From: Nemania diffusa
Taxonomy: Eukaryota; Ascomycota; Sordariomycetes; Xylariales; Xylariaceae
Assembly (NCBI GenBank): GCA_038501195.1
Contig: JBBPUQ010000004.1
Location: 2,852,001 to 2,916,000 of the forward strand
Reading direction: 5' to 3'
Length of the DNA: 64,000 nt
The notes beneath the pieces are model-generated. The model did not search any database, had not been told where the DNA came from, and saw only the letters and a program-made list of their open reading frames with translations. Shown here one piece after another: positions 21,562 through 32,916 of this stretch. Position 1 is the first letter of the stretch; the number at the start of each line of letters is the position of its first letter. Made by a program: the position numbers and the translations under genes.

Positions 21562-22867
21562 CTACGGTATTTTGTACACCAACTTATACCCCGAGGGTGG
21601 TTTACTACGTATTGTAGCGAGACCATGTGCGACGCCGTCCAAGCCGCCCGGCATGACTTTGATGGGATGAGTAGAGACCTCGCCGCGGTCCAGCAGCGTC
21701 TGAACGGCGGCGAACGAGCGCGTACCGAATGCGCGGTCCTCCGGGGACGCGTCCCGAGAATAGTCGCCACCCAGCTCGACCTTGCGGCCCCAGATGGTCA
21801 TGACGTTGAACCACGAGGCCTCGACCGTCTCGGCGCGCGACTCGGCGATCGTCTTCCGGAACGGTTCCACGGCCACGTACCGGCCACCCGCGCGCCCGAT
21901 AGCGGCGTAGCAGAGCTGCGTCGTCTCCGCCTCCGCGACGCAGTCCAGGGCGTAGCCCAGCTGGTTGCGCGTGTACTCGCGGATGTCGGCCCCGCAACTC
22001 GCGCTGTGGTAGTCGAAGGCCTTTTCGGCGCCGAAGCGTTGCACTAGGTCTGCGTTGGATGGCGAACAAGTAGCGATGGGGCGGAAGCCGGCTCTGCACA
22101 ACGGTCAGTGGCATTCCCGAGAGCGCGTTTAGAGATAAGAGGCCTTGAAGACAGCATCTCATCGCCGGGTCATGATGCTATACTGCAGCTTGGCTAACGC
22201 GGTTCTTGGCTATTGATTTAATAAGGGGCGGCGGTTGGACTCACGTCTTGAGCAGTTGTATCGCGCGGGTGCCTGTAGCTGTACTGCCACCAGCTACCAG
22301 GACGAAGTCACCCGCTTCGGCGGTGCCATTCCCATTCCCATTCCCATTCCCATCCTCGAGCTCGTACAGACTTTTCGAGAGGCCCAGTTCTTTGAAGAGC
22401 CCGTACGTGGCGGTGGCGGTCGCGAGCCCCAGGGGCGCGGCGTCCTCGAAGGAAAGGGAGTCGGGGAGTTTGAGCACCAAGTCCGCCAAAGCTCCCACGT
22501 ACTCGGCGAAAGCGCCGACATCAGGCTGGTCTTTGCTCATGCCCTGCACGACCCCCGCGACACGATCTCCGACGGCGAAGTACCCCGAGTCCTCCTCACT
22601 CGAGCCCAACGCCACAATGGTCCCCGCGAAATCATAGCCCATGATAGCCCCGGTCGCATGGCTGTAATCGAGTGCCTTGACGTCGACTGGATTGAGGCAG
22701 ATTGCTGCGACCTTCACTAGGATCATGTCCGGCTGGAGGATCGGCACCGGCCCATCCTGCACCACGTCGAGCTGTCCCGCTCCTTGGGCAACGACAGCCC
22801 TTTGTTGCTTGGGTAAAGAATGGGATGGGTCGACAGATATTTCCACAGGGGTTCCGCTGACAGTCAT
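21562..22867 (-). CDS. Trans-acting enoyl reductase, LovC-like MDR family
   Basis: Two exons (22867-22245 and 22093-21562; 151-bp intron, GTGAGT...TGCAG) encode 384 aa, close to LovC-type proteins. The N-terminal GroES-like fold has QQRAVVAQGAGQL, ICLNPVDVKALD and GYDFAGTIVALG. The nucleotide-binding fold has GDFVLVAGGSTATGT and later YALDCVAEAET. Zinc-ligand cysteines of alcohol dehydrogenases are absent, as in trans-ERs. These proteins reduce the enoyl-ACP intermediates of highly reducing PKSs that lack a working ER domain, using NADPH. The neighbouring PKS-NRPS has no visible ER domain, so this protein is the expected partner. A (CATTCC)n microsatellite in exon 1 encodes a loop of alternating Asn and Gly. 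Confidence 0.9.
22326..22355 (+). repeat. (CATTCC)n microsatellite in the enoyl reductase gene
   Basis: About five hexamer units inside exon 1 of the trans-ER gene encode Asn-Gly repeats on the minus strand, just before the nucleotide-binding GGSTATGT loop. A change of unit number keeps the frame, so loop length may vary between strains. Confidence 0.8.
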
Positions 22868-23697
22868 GGCTTCAGTCCTTTGATAGGTAGGCAGATAACA
22901 ATACTGTTTAGCAGCCTAGGTAAGTCTATAAAGCTAGGTCTCTAACAATAGTGGCTTTCACAGACTGCCGCGGCGTGATCGATCTTATCTATGCAAAAGC
23001 AGAGAGACATACCTAGGTCGCATCAAATCCTTCTTTACTGCTGTAGTCTCAGGTACCATGTAATTCCGCGGAATGGAAACTCTCCGAAGATTGCCAGCAC
23101 GCTGCATATGAGCGTGCTTAGCGACAATGCATAATAGTATCCCATATACTCTCTGCTATGCCTGCCTGTCTATAACACTCGGCGCTGTCTGACGTCATCA
23201 AGTCGCCGAGCTGAGACGCACGACTCGAAGGACGAAGAGCTGAGGATACTCCGGCGAGTTGATGTGCTGTGTCCAGCCTGAAATTCTTGTAGTCACAGCT
23301 AGGTACGTGAAAGAAAAGAACGGCAGAAGCTCGGAATTATGACTGGGAAGCGTACTAGGTAATAGGTGACGCTCAAAATGATAATGCGGCAGATCGACAT
23401 CCAGGGGTATGGCCTTGGCTCTCTAGCCGATCAGCTAGTTCCATCTCAATGCATCCATCGCACGTGTCGTCAACCTCGTAATATGTATCAGATCTACAAC
23501 CCGCATGCAGCAACTATGCATTGCTAATTGGTAAATATTCAGAAGATCCCACAGTTTGCTTTCAGCACTCTTGGCGTGATAAGAAAAAAACAATACACGT
23601 AATTCAACAGCGAGACAGACCTATAAGTAACCTTTGCGCTTCCTGCTTGTATAAAACATAACTAACCCAATCCTTTGATCCTTCTGTTTGTAACTTT
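22868..23697. promoter_or_regulatory. Enoyl reductase promoter region with candidate regulator sites
   Basis: This non-coding 830 bp lies upstream of the trans-ER start and downstream of the regulator gene. It contains a perfect CRE palindrome TGACGTCA at 23190-23197 (bZIP-type site) and TCGAAGGACGA at 23225-23235, which fits the TCG-N5-CGR site of AflR-type regulators. Each could arise by chance; only their position and the AflR-like neighbour make them interesting. Confidence 0.35.
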
Positions 23698-25456
23698 CTA
23701 TATACGTAGACATCCTTCTATACGTTCCAATAAGTCTTTGATCTGACTTTGAGGATCCCCCATCGCCTCTCTAGAGCCCGGAGTCGAAGATGAATGGTTT
23801 GCAGGTTGCAAGGGTAGATAGGAGTCCATCGATTGATGCAGGCGCTTGATTAGATAGGAGCACGTCTGTACAATTGAGACTAAGCTGAATCGCCTACAAG
23901 TCAACATCGAGAGAAACTAGGCTCTACGGAGGCAAAAGAAGAAAAGTTCGCACTGGGATTTACGGAAGGTAGGAGAAGTACAGAAGCTCTTTTCGGAACC
24001 GTGCGCAGAAGCAGAGTGGGAAGGCCTCTTACCGAATATCACCCAGCACTAGGGTGTTGGTCTGAATGCTGAAGTTGGTCTCGTGTTCCAGCATCAATAG
24101 CAGCGCAATATATATGGTGAGGAGCATTTTATGGCAGGCCATAACTAAGTGGTGAATGACGCCATTTCCCTCGTTAGCCGAATTTTGATCAGATGTCACT
24201 GGGCTTTGCCGAAACGGCGTAGACAACGACGGTAATACGGACAGGGATGGTGAGACCTGTCCTGCGTGGATTTGGAAATACGAGCTCTCGCTGGACGTTG
24301 TAGAGGATGTGGAGTTGGATTCTGCCGGTGATAGGAATGATGGATTGGCCTGCAATGAGCGCAAGATCTCCAGCAGAAGATGAGATGCGGTGTACACTTC
24401 GTGGAGGAGAAGGCCCACTTCCTTTGATTCCGATCCGGTAGCCTGTGCGTCGAGGCTGGGAGGGTCGGGAGGTGATTCCATGTTGTCGGGACCGTGAGCG
24501 AGCCAGTTGCAAGCCACTTTGAAGTCGACTTCATTAATGAGAGGCTGCGGAAGGCCCGGACATGCACTAGTTGGGCCCTTTAAAGCAGCCACGACGTTGT
24601 AACACGATCGGCGTAAAGTCGAAAGACGCGAGCTGAGTTTACTAAGCTCGGATATGACGTGGTCGGGATCAAACTTGGTGTGAGGAGGGCTCAGGCCTGT
24701 ATCACTCTCAACAAGGGATCCGTTGCCCATTCCGAGCGCGTAGTCCACTGGGAGAGACTGGCTCGAGCTTGAAGCGGGAGCTTGTTGCAACCCATCAACT
24801 GCACGATCCCCCACCATGGGTTGATTCAACAACGAAGCAAAAGCTACAATGCCAAGCGTCGAGGCATCGCCGGCAGCAGCAGTTTGCATGCACTGGTGCC
24901 AGTTGAGATCATGAAGAGGGATGCTTGCTGCACCGTTCCACTCCCAGATGCCCGTGTATGAATCCTGTGACGCCAGGTTGGGGTCAGATAGGTCCAAACC
25001 AAGGGCGTTGCTCGAAGGCGCTGCTGCTGCCCTGTCCTCCTCGTCGGTGCCACTGTTATCGCCAAATGTAGGCACTTGGCCTCGACTAACGAGCTTGGGG
25101 CTCGGGCTCGGGCTCGCGGCGTCTCGCCGATCTAGTTCCGGGACGGAAGACACCGAGGTGGAAGACACCGGGATGGATTGGGAGGGCTCAGGCCGATGGA
25201 GACTGGAAGGGGCACCTTCGATCTGAACAGGGGATGCACGATATCTACTGGGACGGCCCTTTGGCAGGGCAAAACTATAGATGCACTGGGCTCGCTTGCG
25301 AATACACTTGTCGCACGCTCCTGAATTCGTGCTGCTTTCTCTGGTACAACGAAGCTTCTGTTTGTGGCAGCGATCGCAGGACTGACGCATCGGCGACGAC
25401 GACGACGACGGCTCAGTCGCAGTCGCAGTCGCAGTTGGTGTCGAAATTGCATCCAT
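23698..25456 (-). CDS. Zn2Cys6 transcription factor, AflR-like
   Basis: Two exons (25456-24033 and 23893-23698; 139-bp intron) encode 539 aa. Near the N-terminus a Zn2Cys6 binuclear cluster (CDRCHKQKLRC...CDKCIRKRAQC, about residues 27-60) is followed by a basic FALPKGRPSRYR linker. The middle is low-complexity and Ser/Pro-rich. The C-terminal half has helical segments (ELSKLSSRLSTLR, HHLVMACHKMLLTIYIALLLMLEHE) and a final helix resembling the aflatoxin-regulator (AflR) family region. It should be nuclear and bind GC-rich sites such as TCG-N5-CGR. Its location between the reductase gene and the tailoring genes makes it the likely cluster-specific activator. The exon junction completes codons for DIRRFSLVSIVQTC. 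Confidence 0.9.
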
Positions 25457-26803
25457 CGATTGGGTTCGCTGCCAGCAGCTCGTTTACTTACTTACTAGGA
25501 ACCGAACCGGGAAAATTCGTTGATGGACGAGATAGGGGCCCCGGATGTTGCTTGCTTTAATTGAGCTTGTAGATTCTAGAGAAAGGTACCTACATGTATG
25601 CATTATGCACACGAGGCTCGCGATGCTGATGTGGGATTTCGAGCGCGATCAGCCGGACAGTCAAGCTTGCACGGTCGGGATACCCTTATTGTTAGTTAGG
25701 TCACTGCTAACACCAGCAACGGTGCCCATACAATTCTAGGCCAGTCTATTCGATGCGAGGCGCGAGCTGAATGCATGCGTAGATATACCTATGCCTACCT
25801 GCGCAAACACAGTGTGCTAAAGTATGTAGCGACAGAGTACGTATTAGCGGGGTTCGTAGGGGGTTAACAAGGGGAGTGCTCGGTTTGGTGAGACGCCTAC
25901 AGCATTTGTGCGACCCGGATTCTCGGAACCGATGTTACTGGTATCCTGCCCATCCTTCTTTTTGGCCTATTCTTGCTTATTCTTGCAGATACCAGGGTAA
26001 CTGCCAACTTGTTGGGTGGAAGCCTTGCGACAGAAATACACACACGCAACACACATGCACATGCGTATGCGCGTGAGCATACTGTTGGATCTGAGGAGCA
26101 TACAGACAAGCTGACAATAGCCTACCCTAGCTCACCTGGGAGATCCGTGCTTTGGGAGGTAGAACTTTTAAATAAGTACGCTACGCCACAAATAATTTAT
26201 GCAACGCCACATTATACAACGCCTCAGGTAAGTGATGCGAATAACCATGTAGGTAGTCAAAAAGAGTACCTAAAGCTTGCAGGTGCCACCTACTAGTAGG
26301 TTACCTACCTAGGTACTTAACCATAGTAAGAAGCTCAGTGGAGATAAAGATCTTATAAAAGCTTAGCAAGTGGAACAAGATTTCCCTACCAACCTTAAAG
26401 TACTACTTCAAAATATGATGCGTTGTGTCTGAAATTCTATACCGAAATAATTAGCCGGCTCGTGCGCTTATAAATATAGTCGTAATCGTAAATACTTTCT
26501 CTGTAGTGTAGTGGTAAAGTGGCCGTTTCGTAATTGCTTCTATTTACGTTGTTCTTGTCGTTCCTTCTTTACTACGTATATATATATAGATATATATACC
26601 TATGTACATACCTATGTAGGTATATACAGTAGTTCGTATATGTGGGGGCAGGTACTAGGGACAGTGTATAGGTCGTTCCCCTCACGGTGGCTTCTAAGTC
26701 TTTCTCCATAACTAGAACAACATATTTACCACCTTGCATTTGAATCCAACCAACATATACAGCTATAAGCAATTTTTTCTTTTTTTTACGCCTGGTACAG
26801 GTA
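25457..26803. other. Intergenic region upstream of the regulator
   Basis: Non-coding DNA with the regulator promoter, CA/TG-rich runs near 26035-26080 and TATA/GTAGGTAT-type simple repeats near 26575-26630. No supportable gene was found. Confidence 0.4.
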
Positions 26804-26991
26804 TCCCTTTAGAGACCCCCTCGGTATAGTGACTTAGAAGTTGCATAGTGGGGCCGAGCTTTATTTGCATACACCTAATAAAACTATTATCCGAGCATGA
26901 TTTCATACTCTTATTGGGCATATATAAATAAGTTCGGCCCCACTATGCAACTTTTAAGTCACTAGGTATGCCGAGGGGGTCTCTGAAAGGA
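26804..26991. mobile_element. MITE, copy 1 (188 bp, TA target duplication)
   Basis: The ends form inverted repeats of about 60 bp beginning TCCCTTTAGAGACCCCCTCG on the left and TCCTTTCAGAGACCCCCTCG on the right strand, so the whole sequence can fold into one long hairpin. TA flanks both ends (26802-26803, 26992-26993), as in Tc1/mariner-derived (Stowaway-like) MITEs. There is no coding capacity. The same terminus occurs in the element at 54412-54609, while the inner arms differ. Confidence 0.85.
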
Positions 26992-27545
26992 TACATTGAG
27001 TACCTAGGTACTTATCAATGCCGCTTCGACACAGCGACGTATAGGTACTTAGAAGGTGGGAAAGACGGACCATGCATATAACTATATGCATAGATCCGAA
27101 GTCCACTTTAGGTAGGTACCTAGGTACCTACCTACCTACCTGCATGTGTGCCCCTATGTGTATGTGTTAAATAAATATCCCCGACAATTCCCCAAGCGGC
27201 CGTCGGTGGAATTGAGGTCCTTGTGTCGGCGGTTTCTCTTTCGCACCATTGGCTGCGTCGCGCGAGAAAAGAGCGAGAACAAGACGATGGGCAGTTGATG
27301 AGCCGTGCCAAAGCTGCATTCGTTCTCTTGAAATGGCTAAAATGGCTAACATCTGTCTTTTCCAGTTCGACCTTGAACTTCAGATTATCTCGTCTCCTAA
27401 CAGCTTCCTATCTACCTCCGAGCCAAAATACCTACCTACCTAGCCAGTAATACAACCTTGTCCGCTCGGTTCTTTTAGTGGAAACGTAGAGCTTTCAACA
27501 CGCTACCTCTGTATACCCTGCCCTACCAGTCCTCTTAGAGTCTAG
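26992..27545. other. Intergenic region upstream of the Gfo/Idh/MocA gene
   Basis: Promoter side of the next gene. It contains GGTAGGTACCTAGGTACCTA-type short palindromic runs near 27110-27140, which recur through the intergenic DNA of this window. No gene is seen. Confidence 0.4.
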
Positions 27546-29041
27546 ATGGGGTCCATAATTAGCCGCGTTTATCGAGCTTTCGCCCCGCCCGAGGTCGAGA
27601 AGCGGAGTGATGCTATCCGATTTGGCATCTTAGGGGCTGCTGGCATCGCGTAAGTTTCCACTACTTTTCTCATCTAGCCAACTACGCATACATCTAAGTA
27701 CCTAGTTACATCTCACCCGTGCCGACCCTCGACCCCCACGAAGAGGGAAGAGGCATCATATATATAATCCATATATAATACATACCTATGTAGGTATATA
27801 ATATGGCTGACATGGCTCCCGTGGCGCTGCAAACAGACCCATGGCCCTCATCTACCCTGCCAAATCCCATCCCGAAGTCATTGTACAAGCCGTAGCTGCA
27901 CGCAATCGCGAGCGGGCTGAGAAATTCGCCAAGGCGCATGGCATTCCTGATGTTAGGACGTCGTACGAAGGTGAGTTTTAAGTTTAGCTTTGTTGCAATC
28001 TCACTGGTCCTTTTCGGCAGATGCAGGCATAGTTATTGACTCTTCACAGCCATCATCAACGACCCCAATATCGATGCCGTTCTAGTTCCTCTGCCCAACG
28101 GCCTTCATTTTGAGTGGGCTGTCCGCGCCCTCCGCGCTGGCAAACATGTTCTCCTCGAGAAGCCCTCTGTGTCTAACTCACGCGAGGCCGAGGTCCTCTT
28201 CAACTTGCCCGAGCTTGCTCAGCCCAACGGGCCCGTCCTCCTCGAGGCTGCCCATAACCGCTTCCACCCTTCCTGGCTCCTCTTCCGGTCACTGTTTGAT
28301 CCCGCCGACGTGACTCATGTATTCACCGACTCGATGATTCCCTGGTGGGCCACTTCCAAAGACGATATCCACTTCAACTACGAAGTGGCCGGTGGCTCCC
28401 TGATGGCTATGGGTTGCTATAGCTTTGCTGTTATGCGTGAGGTCTTCGGTGCTGAGCCCACCGGCTGTATCGACTGCACCACTCACCACTACACCGACGG
28501 CATCCATGACAAGTGTGACTGGGACTTCCAAGCCAAGTTCTCTTTTCCTAATGGCGGTATCGGCGAGGCGACAAGCACCCTGCGCGGCCCTACCGCATGG
28601 AAACCGTCCCACGTGGCCGTGACCACGAGGCAGATGCGAGTCGCCGACAGCAAGCTTCCCAGCGACCACCAGAAGTTCCGCACTCGCAAGATCACCCTGC
28701 ACGGCTATATCCAAGCCATCGCGTGGCACCGCATTGACGTGGTCGATTCATTCGAGATCCGGAAGGGCAGCGGCCACATCGTCAAGCAATGGACCGAGAG
28801 AAAATCCCACAAAGCCTACACCTTCAAGGAGGCCGGTGGTCAGTTCGCGGGGTTGCCCGGCGAGCCCTGGTGGATGTCTTACCGATACCAGCTAGAGGAA
28901 TTCGTGAACCGGGTTAAGGATCGCAAAACCCAGACTTGGATTAGTCATGAGGATTCGATCAATAATATGAAGATGGTTGACATGGCCTATGAGAAGAGCG
29001 GACTCGGGCCGCGTCCATCCGGTGCTTTCAAGGCTGGTTGA
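27546..29041 (+). CDS. Gfo/Idh/MocA-family NAD(P)-dependent oxidoreductase
   Basis: Three exons (27546-27649, 27837-27970, 28050-29041) encode 409 aa. The N-terminal Rossmann fold has RFGILGAAGIA, completed across intron 1, then VAARNRERAEKFAKAHG and DAVLVPLPNGLHFEWAVRALRAG. The family lysine lies in HVLLEKP. The C-terminal part has the mixed-sheet substrate domain, with EAAHNRFHPSW and a GGSLMAMGCY segment that resembles fungal dimeric dihydrodiol/D-xylose 1-dehydrogenases. Such enzymes oxidise or reduce sugar-like or cyclic alcohol/ketone substrates. It could be a tailoring enzyme or a sugar dehydrogenase unrelated to the product; the sequence does not decide. Intron 1 (187 bp) is long for the window. 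Confidence 0.85.
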
Positions 29042-29782
29042 GCATTTGGCTATGGGTCTAGATAGTAGGTGGGTGGATGAGAGAAAGAGAGAGAGAGAGA
29101 GTGTGTGTGTGTGTGTGTGTGTTTGTTATTCTCGCACCTAAGTTCGTTTTGTCTTGATTTCATTAGTGGAGGAAGCCTCGCTTTTCTTTCAGACGCCATA
29201 TTGGTATGATACATTCATCATTTTTAAGAGTTTTAGGGATCCGGATTCGATTGCATACAATGGGCGAGTAATAGCATCTTCTGTAATCCTTATGTAGAAC
29301 TTAATTCGTGGACGAACAGGGCATTTGATATTTCATTACATGGCTAATATGTTGATCTTCGTGGGTTCTTCTATGAAGGCCCCCTTGTAAGCTGCCCATA
29401 CGAGTCTGCGTCACAATTCATTAGCCAAGTCAGTGTTGCTAGAATTCGGTGCAAACCTTTGTATTTTTGTATACTCGGGATAAACTGCCTCAAGATGGGA
29501 ATAGACTGGTACTATATGTTTTACAAGGAGGAGGTAGGTATAATACTATGTTTGGGTTTTCTTATCATCATTAGTATCGGCCCCCTTCACTAGACTCTAG
29601 AGCGACAAATGCACATGCATGGACTTTAAGCGTGCATACATAAACTATACCGGATGCATACGCACGTTTTTATTCCTCTTAAATCTACTACAGTGGCACG
29701 TCTAGATAGTATTCTATATTGTCCGAGAAACAGCTTCTCGCAATAAACCCAGGTATCTCCCGCACCATGTGTTCATCACGCA
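29042..29782. other. Intergenic region with a (GA)n(GT)n microsatellite
   Basis: A (GA)n run (about 29081-29100) changes to (GT)n (29101-29122) shortly after the oxidoreductase stop codon. The rest is AT-rich 3' flank between two convergent genes, with no supportable gene. Confidence 0.6.
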
Positions 29783-31237
29783 TCAGCCCCTAGCATCTAG
29801 ACTGATCTCCGTCTTGGGGATCATTTTCATGGGAGCGAGAAAGGCCTGTCTTTTCTCGACCTTCTTCTTCGCTTCGTCGTAAGATACACGAGATGACCGC
29901 ACAGACTCGCCACTTCTTCTCAGCATGTCGGTGTTGTAGTCTTCCACGGCAGTCCGTATGGCACCGAGACTCGGCACCCCTCCGTCGGCGCCGAGTTTCC
30001 CGAACAGCCTCGACAGTGCCAGAGCGTCCAGGAAGGCGTGATAGCCCCCTTCGCCCTTAAAGGGGGTCATCGCATGGGCCGCGTCGCCGAGGAGCACCAC
30101 GCGTCCAGCCGGCAGACTGCTGAGCTCCAGGTCGCGCCAGATGTGTTTCTCCTCCCTGATGCCCTCTACCGGGGTGAGCTCGAAGATCTCGCGGAGGTCA
30201 GGGGACAGCCTTTCGGCGGTTCGGAGAACGTGGTCTAGCTTGGCCTGCTTGCTGGCGGTCTGCAGCCAGTGGCCCGGTGACCCGACCGTGGCGTCGGGGC
30301 GCATCATCATCCAGTAGAATCGGGCGGATTGACCGTCGGCGCTCACGTCGTGCAGCCCTACGAACGTGATGAACCCCAGCTCCGGTCTTATGACCGAGTA
30401 GCTGCTGTGGCCGAGGGCGAGCTGGCGCTTGAAAGCATCGCCCGAGAGAGTCAGCTGGCCCACGATGTTGGCTAGAGGGACGACTTCTAAAAGGTCATCG
30501 TGAGAGCGGTGGAGCAGGTTTTGTCGCACTATTTTGTTTTCGGTATCAGCCTGAGCACGACTAAGGCGCTTACCTACATCGCGCTGGTGACGATGACAGG
30601 TGGGAGAAAAGGGTTCTCGTCATAGTACCGATGCTTTGGATCCCGTCAGCGCCAACAAGCATGTCGCCTTTGGCGCTTGTCCCATCCTCGAACCATACAG
30701 TGACACCCGAGTCGTCATTCTCTACACTCTCAAGACGTTTACCCCATTGGATAGGAATATTGGTTGAGAGCCATTCCCGCAGCCGATACCGCTCTGCACG
30801 GATGAGTGGGGTTTCCGAAGAGTCCTGCGGTGGGCATACAGTGAGCAACTGATCTGTTGATGAAGGCTCTTGCCTTCCAGATTACCGTAGGCTAGAACAT
30901 ACCACAAACCCCATGCGGTCTTGCTCGGGGTAGTACATCAAGATTTGAGCTGGGAGATCCAGGGGCGCAAGATGGTTCGTTGCCTCCTTCAAGTCAGGCA
31001 TATCAGATGGCATGGAGGATACTATCTCGTCGGTGATGCTTTGTTAGGGGTTAGTCCTTGAGCTCGGTGTTGGGTTTTCTGGGGCATCACGCACGTATGC
31101 AAGGCTATGGCCCATCCTTGGAAGCGAGAGTTTCTGTCGGTGTCTCGTTCAAAGATCTGAAAGGAGATGTTTTGTTTGCGGAGGGTCTGGGCGAGGGTAA
31201 GGCCACCGAGACCTGCGCCAACGATAAGAACATGCAT
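29783..31237 (-). CDS. FAD-dependent monooxygenase (group A, PHBH/salicylate-hydroxylase-like)
   Basis: Four exons (31237-31095, 31038-30903, 30824-30629, 30528-29783) encode 406 aa. The first ATG is placed so that the Rossmann motif comes at once: MHVLIVGAGLGGLTLA. FQIFERD supplies the ribose-binding acid. GADGIQS is the DG motif, with intron 3 splitting the codon after it. VVLLGDAAHAMTPFKGEGG is the GD motif that contacts FAD. These three motifs define flavoprotein hydroxylases that use NAD(P)H and O2 to hydroxylate or epoxidise. The introns are 56, 78 and 100 bp. The gene is divergent from the 2OG dioxygenase over 547 bp, so the two are probably co-regulated as tailoring enzymes. No transmembrane helix is apparent. 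Confidence 0.9.
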
Positions 31238-31784
31238 GGTGTTGATGATTATGATCGGAAGGTTCTCAACTACAACGTGCCATCGAATGGAGTTCCTCGA
31301 CAGATAGATCTCTGGATCATGGCAATCTCCCAGCCGCAATTAAATACCACCAAACCTAAGAAACCGAAGGCGCTTCCTACTAGTCGTAAATACGAAGCAG
31401 CGACACAGGGATGTAGGCAAGGTTATACCGGCGTTGTATTATCTTATGTTAGGTATCAAAAAGGGAAAGTCACCGTTGTTACTTCTTTGCCCTGAAAAAG
31501 TCGCCGAAGTCATACTCAAAACCGCCGAACCTTCGGGGGTTGATTGCTCCACCATCTTTTCTCGGCATTATGGGACCTCCGGCTTCATCGCCGCTGGCTG
31601 GCGGCCGGTGTGGCTTGATCTCACCGAGCGCGACTGGAAGACCATGTAGGCCGGCAAATAGTCATGAACGAGAGGAAGATTCATTTACTATACATTTGCC
31701 ACTTACAAGTCGCGACGATGCCCCCCCTACCGCTATTGTCGTCCTCATGTTGACAGCAAATATCTCAGCTGGCCATAAGCAAAC
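31238..31784. promoter_or_regulatory. Divergent promoter between monooxygenase and dioxygenase genes
   Basis: A 547-bp interval between two outward-facing start codons, with no supportable gene. It includes an everted CCG-N6-CGG near 31520-31540. Shared control of the two oxygenase genes is likely from the arrangement alone. Confidence 0.4.
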
Positions 31785-32916
31785 ATGTCTACGGATGAGA
31801 TTCGATTGCCTATCGTCGACCTGAGCGACTACCTCAGATCTGATTCTTTAGACAAGAAAGAACATGTTATCGCCCAGATCCGAGATGCCTGCAAGCAGTT
31901 TGGATTCTTCCAACTCACAGGTCACGGCATTCCGCTGACGCTTCAGCATGAGCTCTTCAAGAGCCTCGACAGGCTGTTCAAAATGCCTACGGAAGAGAAG
32001 CTCAAGCTCTCCTACCTAGAAAATCCTTGCCGTCGGGGCTATGAAGCATCAGGCATGTCGATGCGGGATGGTGATCCGTTGCCAGACTCGAAAGAGGTGC
32101 AGTGCCACTCGCAGACAATCCGATCCGTTACTGCCGCCGTAGCTGACTAGATGAAAGGCCTACTACATCGGCCGAGAGGATCCAGTCGTTGAGCTTTCAG
32201 GTTTCTACGGCCCTAACTTATGGCCAAATCTCCCAGAAAACGAGTTTCGGGAGCCAGTCTGGTACAGTCCACCGCTCACTCTTCCCTGGTAGTGCAAAGT
32301 CTCTATCGACCTCCATAGCCATCCTGAATAACAAAAGATTATGGCTGACTTGAGTGGGAAACACGACAGGGAGTACTACCAACAAACGAGTAGACTGGGT
32401 AGAACTATCTGGGAGATTCTTCTCCAGGGTCTTGGTTACTCCATTGAAGTGATGGAGACCTTCGCCCGGCGGCCCTTGGTCCAGATGAAGTTGATACGCT
32501 ACCCTCCCGCGAAGTCTACCCTACCCGGCCAATATGGTGTAGGGGCCCACAACGACTTTGGCGGGGTGACCGTCCTGCTTCAACAGCCAGGAAAGGAGGG
32601 CCTTGAGGTCTGGCTCGAAGATAAGCAGGCGTGGCTCTCAGTCCCGGCTCGGGAGGATGTGTATGTAATCAACTGCGGCGACATGATCATGAAGTGGAGC
32701 GGGGGGCGGTACAAGAGCGTGAAGCATCGGGTCGTCAACAAGTCGGACGCGGAGAGGCTTTCTTGCGCTACCTTTTGGCATGGCGATGTATTTGCTACAA
32801 ATCCACTGGACCCTAACGACGAAAGCAAAGAGACCGTGGGTCAACTCCTTGTGAGGCGGTTCCGTACACAGATGTCCCTCCCTAAGGCGGGCCTGGCAGA
32901 AGTTAATGAAGCCTAG
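31785..32916 (+). CDS. 2-oxoglutarate/Fe(II)-dependent dioxygenase
   Basis: Three exons (31785-32096, 32158-32261, 32370-32916) encode 320 aa, typical of the isopenicillin-N-synthase-like superfamily. The N-terminal DIOX_N domain has LPIVDLSDY and ACKQFGFFQLTGHGI. Intron removal restores DSKE|AYYIGRED and PVW|EYYQQ. The iron-binding triad is complete: His and Asp in GAHNDFG, distal His in SVKHRVV. The 2OG-binding Arg is in ERLSC. The first intron has a CTGAC branch point close to its AAAG end. The enzyme is expected to be a soluble oxygenase that hydroxylates, desaturates or rearranges its substrate. It diverges from the flavin monooxygenase gene and precedes a tartrate/malate-type dehydrogenase on the same strand. 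Its substrate could be the polyketide product or a small acid monomer. Confidence 0.9.

Noticed and set aside
26500..26580. tRNA-like stretch (GTAGTGTAGTGGTAAAGTGG, A-box-like)
   Set aside because: No acceptor stem, anticodon arm or proper B box (GGTTCGANTCC) could be placed. It could be a tRNA-derived SINE remnant, but that is unsupported.
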